Shown: positions 59,491-64,000 of the stretch, piece after piece
Layout: each line of letters starts with the position of its first letter
Numbering within the stretch: position 1 is the first letter of the stretch
Assembly (NCBI RefSeq): GCF_963664915.1
Contig: NZ_OY761810.1
Location: forward strand, 1,750,661-1,814,660
Direction: 5' to 3'
From: an uncultured Caproiciproducens sp.
GTDB taxonomy: Bacteria; Bacillota; Clostridia; Oscillospirales; Acutalibacteraceae
DNA: 64,000 bases
Program-made: the position numbers and the translations under genes
The notes under the pieces: generated by a model
What the model saw: the letters and a program-made list of their open reading frames with translations, nothing else
What the model was told of the DNA's origin: nothing
Database searches by the model: none

Positions 59491-60684
59491 ATGAAATTAT
59501 TTTTGAATTTAAAAGAGAATATTAAAAAATGCAATATTGAATCTGTCATTGTTACTTTGGTTCTATTGATAACAATCGTTGCCGGTGCATCGTATTTGCT
59601 TTTTGCACCAAAGCAGGATTTTTCCGAAGATGAAAACCGGGTGCTCGAATCCGCACCAAAGGTAACGATGACCTCATTGACGGACGGTTCCTTTATGGAT
59701 TCAATAGAGAGCTACGTTGGCGACCATTTTATGCTGCGTAAGGAATTTATCGCGCTTAATACGCGCGTTCAGCTCATGATAGGAAAGCGAGACCTTGGCT
59801 CCAATTACAGCCAGACCCCTGCAGAAGGCGGAGTGTATTTCGGAAATGACGACCATATTTATGAAGTGCTGCTTCCAAATCGTACCGATATTTTTGCGCG
59901 CAATGTGGCTGCAATGCAGTTGTTTGCAAAAAAAACGTCGCTTCCGTTCTATTTTATGCCTGTGCCCTCCGGTGCACAGGAGCAGCAGGACAGACTGCCT
60001 TTTTCCGCACCCAGCCATGACCAGCATGAGGAACTAAATGCTATAAAGGCTAACGCAGGAACAAACACAAAGGTAATTGATCTATTTGATGTGCTGAGTG
60101 ACCGTACAGGATATGATTATTATTACAAGACAGATCATCACTGGAACACGTTCGGCGCTTACAAGGGCTATGAGGTGCTCGCAGAAGCGATGAATATTCA
60201 GGCCACGCCGCAGACAGACTTTGATTTTAAAGAGGTCTCCAATTCGTTTTTGGGAACGCTGTATTCAAAAGCGATCTTAAGCACGCAAACACCCGATATA
60301 CTGTATTTACCAATATATAAACAACAGATTACTGTGACACAGCAGACCGGAAAGCAGCAGCAAAACAGTCTTTTCTGGGAGGAATATCTGGAAAAGAAAG
60401 ATAAGTATTCAGTCTTTCTCGGCGGCAACCACAGCGTCGATGTGGTTAGAAATTCAAGCGCTGCAAACGGCAGAAAACTGCTGATTATGAAAGATTCTTA
60501 TGCAAACAGTATGGTGCCGTTTCTTGCCACAAACTTTTCAGAAATACACATTATCGACCTTAGATTTTACAATCAGGATATTTATGACTATATTCAACAA
60601 AATGGAATTACAGATACAGCTGCTATATACAGTATTAAGCAGCTTTGTGACGTTTCGGTGGCAAATAAATTAAGTGCTCGTTAA
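59491..60684 (+). CDS. DHHW-family (AlgJ/AlgX-like) acetyltransferase partner
   Basis: A 397-residue protein with one N-terminal membrane anchor (about 18-38) and an extracellular SGNH-like domain. KTDHHWNTFGAYKGY holds the DHHW motif, and MKDSYANSM the nucleophile Ser of the second motif. Proteins of this type take the acetyl group delivered by the MBOAT protein and put it on the sugar. It lies 90 bases after the MBOAT gene in the same direction. Polymer unknown. Confidence 0.88.
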   Translation: MKLFLNLKENIKKCNIESVIVTLVLLITIVAGASYLLFAPKQDFSEDENRVLESAPKVTMTSLTDGSFMDSIESYVGDHFMLRKEFIALNTRVQLMIGKRDLGSNYSQTPAEGGVYFGNDDHIYEVLLPNRTDIFARNVAAMQLFAKKTSLPFYFMPVPSGAQEQQDRLPFSAPSHDQHEELNAIKANAGTNTKVIDLFDVLSDRTGYDYYYKTDHHWNTFGAYKGYEVLAEAMNIQATPQTDFDFKEVSNSFLGTLYSKAILSTQTPDILYLPIYKQQITVTQQTGKQQQNSLFWEEYLEKKDKYSVFLGGNHSVDVVRNSSAANGRKLLIMKDSYANSMVPFLATNFSEIHIIDLRFYNQDIYDYIQQNGITDTAAIYSIKQLCDVSVANKLSAR

Positions 60685-60694
60685 AAAACAATCA

Positions 60695-60722
60695 TTGACA
60701 AATCATTGAAAATTGATACAAT
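60695..60722 (+). promoter_or_regulatory. promoter of ptsH-ptsI
   Basis: TTGACA, 16 bases, TACAAT, about 80 bases before ptsH. Confidence 0.7.
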
Positions 60723-60801
60723 AATTTTAGTCGGAATGATATTTGCAAAACATAAAATCTAAATATAAGGTATATTAAAGATATGAGAGAGGTTGATTAT
60801 T

Positions 60802-61059
60802 GTGCAGACGTTCCAATATGTAATAAAAGATGAAGCAGGGCTTCACGCCAGACCGGCAGGACTCCTTGTGAAATTAGCATCTTCCTGTGATTCGGATATA
60901 AACATTCAGTTTAAGTCAAAAAATATCAGCGCGAAAAAACTGTTCGCGGTAATGGGTCTTTGCGTAAAGCAGAGTGACGAGATTACTGTTACTGTAGAAG
61001 GGGTAAATGAAGAGGCTGACTGCATACAAATGAAAGAATTCTGCGAGAAAAATCTTTAA
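60802..61059 (+). CDS. ptsH: HPr phosphocarrier lacking Ser46
   Basis: An 85-residue HPr. His15 in AGLHARPAG takes phosphate from enzyme I and hands it to sugar-specific EII proteins. In Bacillus HPr the second site, Ser46 in the KSIMGVMSL helix, is phosphorylated by HPr kinase to steer carbon control; here the matching stretch is KKLFAVMGL, with Lys at 46. GTG at 60802 is chosen because GAGAGAGG lies 8 bases before it and it gives the normal length; a TTG at 60793 is possible. ptsI follows after 14 bases. Confidence 0.88.
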   Translation: MQTFQYVIKDEAGLHARPAGLLVKLASSCDSDINIQFKSKNISAKKLFAVMGLCVKQSDEITVTVEGVNEEADCIQMKEFCEKNL

Positions 61060-61073
61060 GGCTGGTGGTAATT

Positions 61074-62702
61074 ATGAAAAAAATACAAGGCATCGGCGCA
61101 TCTAAGGGGTATGCAATCGGAAATTTGGCCCTTTGCGTGAATATTGATGATCATATTGAAAAAAAAAGCATTACAAATATTACGGCGGAACTGTCCCGTC
61201 TTGAATCGGCAAAAGATGCGGCAGTAGAGGCGCTGAACGCGATATATATGAATGCGATAAAGCGCGTTGGCGAAGCAAATTCCATGATTTTTCAGATTCA
61301 TATTATGATGCTTCAGGATGAAGATTTTTTCAATGCGATACAGGATACAATTAAAAATGAAAAAGTAAATGCAGAATATGCCGCATGGCAGGTGGGCAAA
61401 CAATTTTCCGAAATGTTCTCGAAGATGGACGACGAATATATGCGCGGCCGTTCTGCGGATGTAATTGATATTTCCAAGAGGCTGATTCGCAACCTAGACA
61501 AGAATTTTGCTAATGGACTGGACAGCCTGAGCAGCCAAGCGATTGTCGGCGCCGTTGATCTGATGCCGAGCGAAACCGTACAGATGGACAAGAATATGGT
61601 CCTTGCTTTTGTAACGCGTGAAGGTTCGAAAAGCTCTCATTCGGCAATTTTGGCAAGAACAATGGGAATTCCCGCTGTGGTTGGACTTGCAGACAGCTAC
61701 ATGGAGCTTAAAAACGGTGTGCCGATCATTGTAGACGGTGCCACAGGGGACATTATTCTAGAACCTGATGAGCAGACTCTTTTGGAATATCAGAAGAAGC
61801 AAAAGGATTTTCAGGGATATCAGCAGGATCTGAAACTACTCAAAGGGACAAAAGCCATAACAAAAAATGGAATTGTCATAGAAATTAACGCAAACATCGG
61901 TCATCCGGAGGATGTCGAAATGGTATTGGAAAATGACGCGGACGGCATCGGCCTTTTCCGCAGCGAGTTCCTGTACATGGAGAGCAAGAAATTTCCGACT
62001 GAAGAGGAACAGTTTAAGGCGTATAAAACAGTACTGGAAAAGATGGGCGGAAAACGCGTAATTATCCGTACTTTGGATTTGGGTGCGGACAAACAGGTGC
62101 CGTACCTTGATATTCCGCACGAAGAAAACCCGGCGATGGGCTATCGTGCGATTCGAATTTGTCTGGACCGTCAGGATCTTTTCGTCACACAACTCAGGGC
62201 GTTAATCCGCGCGTCAGCGTATGGCAGACTTGCTATTATGTTTCCGATGATTATATCGGTCGATGAGGTAAAGCAAATAAAATTGATTGTCGAAAAGGTC
62301 AAAAAGGATCTGACGGAAGAAAAAATTGCTTTTGCATCGGATTTTGAGCTAGGTATTATGATTGAAACGCCGGCATCTGTTATGCTGAGCGACCTGCTTG
62401 CGAAGGAAGTTGATTTCTTCAGCATTGGAACCAACGACCTGACACAGTATACATTAGCGGTCGACCGTATGAACCATACGATTTCCAAATTGTTTGACTC
62501 GCGTCATCCCGCGGTATTGCGCATGATCGAGAAGACTGCGGAAAGTGCAATCAATGCCGGTATCTGGGTGGGTATCTGCGGCGAATCAGCTGCGGATACA
62601 AGCTTGACGGAATTCTATGTAAAAATCGGCGTGAGTGAGCTTTCGGTCACCCCCTCCGCAGTGCTTGAGCTGCGGAAAGCGGTTCAGCAAGTCGATTTAT
62701 AA
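61074..62702 (+). CDS. ptsI: PTS enzyme I (phosphoenolpyruvate-protein phosphotransferase)
   Basis: A 542-residue enzyme that takes phosphate from PEP and gives it to HPr. The active His is in GSKSSHSAILAR (about residue 189; the usual GGxTSHSAI is slightly changed); PEP-binding parts are GLFRSEFLYM, TLDLGADKQ and FFSIGTNDLTQY, with the acid Cys in GICGESA (about 502). ATG at 61074 gives the normal start MKKIQGIGASKG. Together with the upstream HPr it forms the general part of the PTS. No EII genes are near. Confidence 0.95.
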   Translation: MKKIQGIGASKGYAIGNLALCVNIDDHIEKKSITNITAELSRLESAKDAAVEALNAIYMNAIKRVGEANSMIFQIHIMMLQDEDFFNAIQDTIKNEKVNAEYAAWQVGKQFSEMFSKMDDEYMRGRSADVIDISKRLIRNLDKNFANGLDSLSSQAIVGAVDLMPSETVQMDKNMVLAFVTREGSKSSHSAILARTMGIPAVVGLADSYMELKNGVPIIVDGATGDIILEPDEQTLLEYQKKQKDFQGYQQDLKLLKGTKAITKNGIVIEINANIGHPEDVEMVLENDADGIGLFRSEFLYMESKKFPTEEEQFKAYKTVLEKMGGKRVIIRTLDLGADKQVPYLDIPHEENPAMGYRAIRICLDRQDLFVTQLRALIRASAYGRLAIMFPMIISVDEVKQIKLIVEKVKKDLTEEKIAFASDFELGIMIETPASVMLSDLLAKEVDFFSIGTNDLTQYTLAVDRMNHTISKLFDSRHPAVLRMIEKTAESAINAGIWVGICGESAADTSLTEFYVKIGVSELSVTPSAVLELRKAVQQVDL

Positions 62703-62718
62703 AGTCAGAAACTATAAT

Positions 62719-62760
62719 GTAAACAGCCTCCCGTTCAAAATTGAACGGGAGGCTGTTTAC
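62719..62760. terminator. bidirectional terminator with 20-bp perfect arms
   Basis: A 42-base near-perfect palindrome: CTCCCGTTCAA and TTGAACGGGAG form its centre around AA, and the arms run on to GTAAACAG and CTGTTTAC. It lies between convergent ptsI and the P-type ATPase. Confidence 0.9.
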
Positions 62761-62773
62761 ACATCCGATATGT

Positions 62774-64000
62774 TCAGCGAAATTTTAAAATTCTTGTTGC
62801 GTTGATGACGGTGAGAATACATACGCCGACATCCGCGAATACAGCCATCCACATGGGAGAATAGCCAAGGGCTGCTAGAACCAGAACCATTGCTTTGAAA
62901 ACGAGTGCAAAGGCAATATTGAAGCGGATGACGTTCATTGCGCGGCGTGCAATCTGTATGGCGGGCGCAAGTTTGGATGGTTTATCCAGCGTGAGTACAA
63001 CATCGGAAGCTTCTATTGCCGCGTCGGTGCCAAGTCCCATTGCAACGCCGCAGTCGGATGCAGCCAGAACAGGCGCGTCATTAATGCCATCGCCAACGAA
63101 AATGGTCCGGCCGGTTTCACTGCGGATTTTCTCCATCATGTCGACTTTATTTTCCGGAAGCAGCCCGGCATGATACTCAGTGATTCCGCAGGCCAAAGCT
63201 GCCGCCGCCGCTGACTTTTCATTATCCCCGGTCAGCATGACGATTCGGTGAAGACCGATTTCTTTCAGAAGTCTGACACTTTCAGACGCGTCGGACTTTG
63301 CGGTGTCACTGAGCTCGATGCTGCCCTCTATGACGCCGTCAACCGCGATAAAGATCGATGCGGGGGAAATGTCACCCATGTCCAGTCCGTTTTCTTCAAG
63401 CAGATTTCTGCGGCCGCAAATTACTTTTTTATCGTTGATAGAACCGACTACACCGTGGCCCGGAACTTCCTCAGCCTGATCAACCGGCAAAAATTCCAAC
63501 TTGGCCGCGGCTTTCAGCACTGCTTTTGCGGCAGGGTGCGAACTGTATTGCTCGGCAGAGGCCGCAATTTGCAGAAGTTCAGTTTCACTTAGATTCCCCA
63601 ATACATTAATCTTGCTTAATTGAAGCTCGCCGCTGGTCAAAGTGCCTGTTTTATCAAACACGACCGCGTCGGCAAGAGCCAGAGCCTCTAAAAATCTTCC
63701 GCCTTTAATCAGCACTCCATTCTTACTTTCGGCGCCGATACCGGCGTAAAAGCCGAGCGGGACGGAGATGATCAGTGCGCATGGACAGGATGCAACAAGG
63801 AAGACCAATGCGCGGTAAAGCCAGACACGAAACTCGCCCAGTCCGAATAAAGGCGGCAGAGCCATGAGTAAAACCGCAAGTACAATGACCACAGGAGTGT
63901 AAATTTCAGCAAAGCGGGTAATTAATTTTTCCGCCTTGCCTTTCCGAGCGGAAGCGGATTCAACCATTGCAATGATTCTTGAGGCGGCTGAATTTTGGAA
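62774..64000 (-). CDS. heavy-metal P-type ATPase, 5' end outside window
   Basis: The C-terminal 408 or so residues of a P1B-type ATPase; the frame stays open to base 64000 and reads SAASRIIAMVESASARKGKAEK there, so the N-terminal half lies outside. Visible are the metal-binding CPC of SCPCALIISVPLG, the phosphorylated Asp in DKTGTLT, MLTGDNEKS and GDGINDAPVLAASD. The CPC type with this surrounding fits zinc/cadmium/lead exporters (ZntA/CadA) better than copper ones. It pumps toxic metal out of the cell and would balance the zinc importer at 9.6-12.1 kb. Confidence 0.92.
   Translation of the reverse strand, partial: FQNSAASRIIAMVESASARKGKAEKLITRFAEIYTPVVIVLAVLLMALPPLFGLGEFRVWLYRALVFLVASCPCALIISVPLGFYAGIGAESKNGVLIKGGRFLEALALADAVVFDKTGTLTSGELQLSKINVLGNLSETELLQIAASAEQYSSHPAAKAVLKAAAKLEFLPVDQAEEVPGHGVVGSINDKKVICGRRNLLEENGLDMGDISPASIFIAVDGVIEGSIELSDTAKSDASESVRLLKEIGLHRIVMLTGDNEKSAAAAALACGITEYHAGLLPENKVDMMEKIRSETGRTIFVGDGINDAPVLAASDCGVAMGLGTDAAIEASDVVLTLDKPSKLAPAIQIARRAMNVIRFNIAFALVFKAMVLVLAALGYSPMWMAVFADVGVCILTVINATRILKFR

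Overview
The window looks like one chromosomal stretch of a spore-forming Clostridia bacterium, most likely of the Oscillospiraceae/Ruminococcaceae type (inference). The grounds are a full-length spoIIE, a single-chain clostridial-type PurL, Gram-positive ribosome binding sites and sigma-A promoters, a DUF4309 lipoprotein, HPr/EI of the PTS, and type IV pilus genes of the Firmicutes kind. No rRNA, CRISPR array or intact phage was seen; there is one tRNA.

Bases 1-8,400 are an accessory region next to the 3' end of a tRNA-Val(GAC). It holds small mosaic genes (a GNAT cut by the window edge, an alpha/beta hydrolase, DUF3795, a helix-hairpin-helix protein, a C69 dipeptidase, an EFR1-type flavodoxin-ferredoxin, an XRE regulator with a membrane tail, a PAP2 phosphatase) mixed with wreckage: a truncated isochorismatase, an IS256-type remnant, IS3 ends, a TetR regulator fused in frame to the tail of an IS3 transposase, a headless SDR and the last part of a tyrosine recombinase beside the tRNA. 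Short repeats recur between these genes.

Bases 8,400-39,900 are mostly core genes: patatin-like phospholipase, a zinc ABC transporter (znuA-znuC-znuB) with a Zur/Fur-like site, DUF1015, purL-alr, a lipid II/polysaccharide flippase-like protein, a MerR regulator with a 19-bp-spacer promoter, an aminotransferase-trpS operon, spoIIE, a ribbon-helix-helix regulator with large palindromes, metG-tatD, an LCP-family cell-wall ligase, an orphan peptide-binding lipoprotein, pgk-tpiA-gpmI and trmL. A small MITE sits at 18,556-18,704.

Bases 39,950-50,400 are a type IV pilus locus. A leftward operon encodes a PilM-PilN fusion, PilO, prepilin peptidase, PilB, PilT and PilC. The major pilin has its own consensus promoter. 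A rightward operon encodes a PilX-like protein and two minor prepilins. Bases 50,500-57,750 carry a poorly characterised set: an HTH-like protein of unknown function, a MORN-repeat protein, a ComEC-like metallo-hydrolase with a cysteine-rich tail, and a large secreted surface protein driven by a perfect sigma-A promoter with a long, foldable leader. Bases 58,000-64,000 carry an AlgI-like MBOAT plus DHHW pair (O-acetylation of a surface polymer), ptsH-ptsI with an HPr that lacks the regulatory Ser46, and a heavy-metal P-type ATPase cut by the window end. The genes most open to new biology are the 50.5-57.7 kb set beside the pili and the TetR-transposase chimera with its intact operators.
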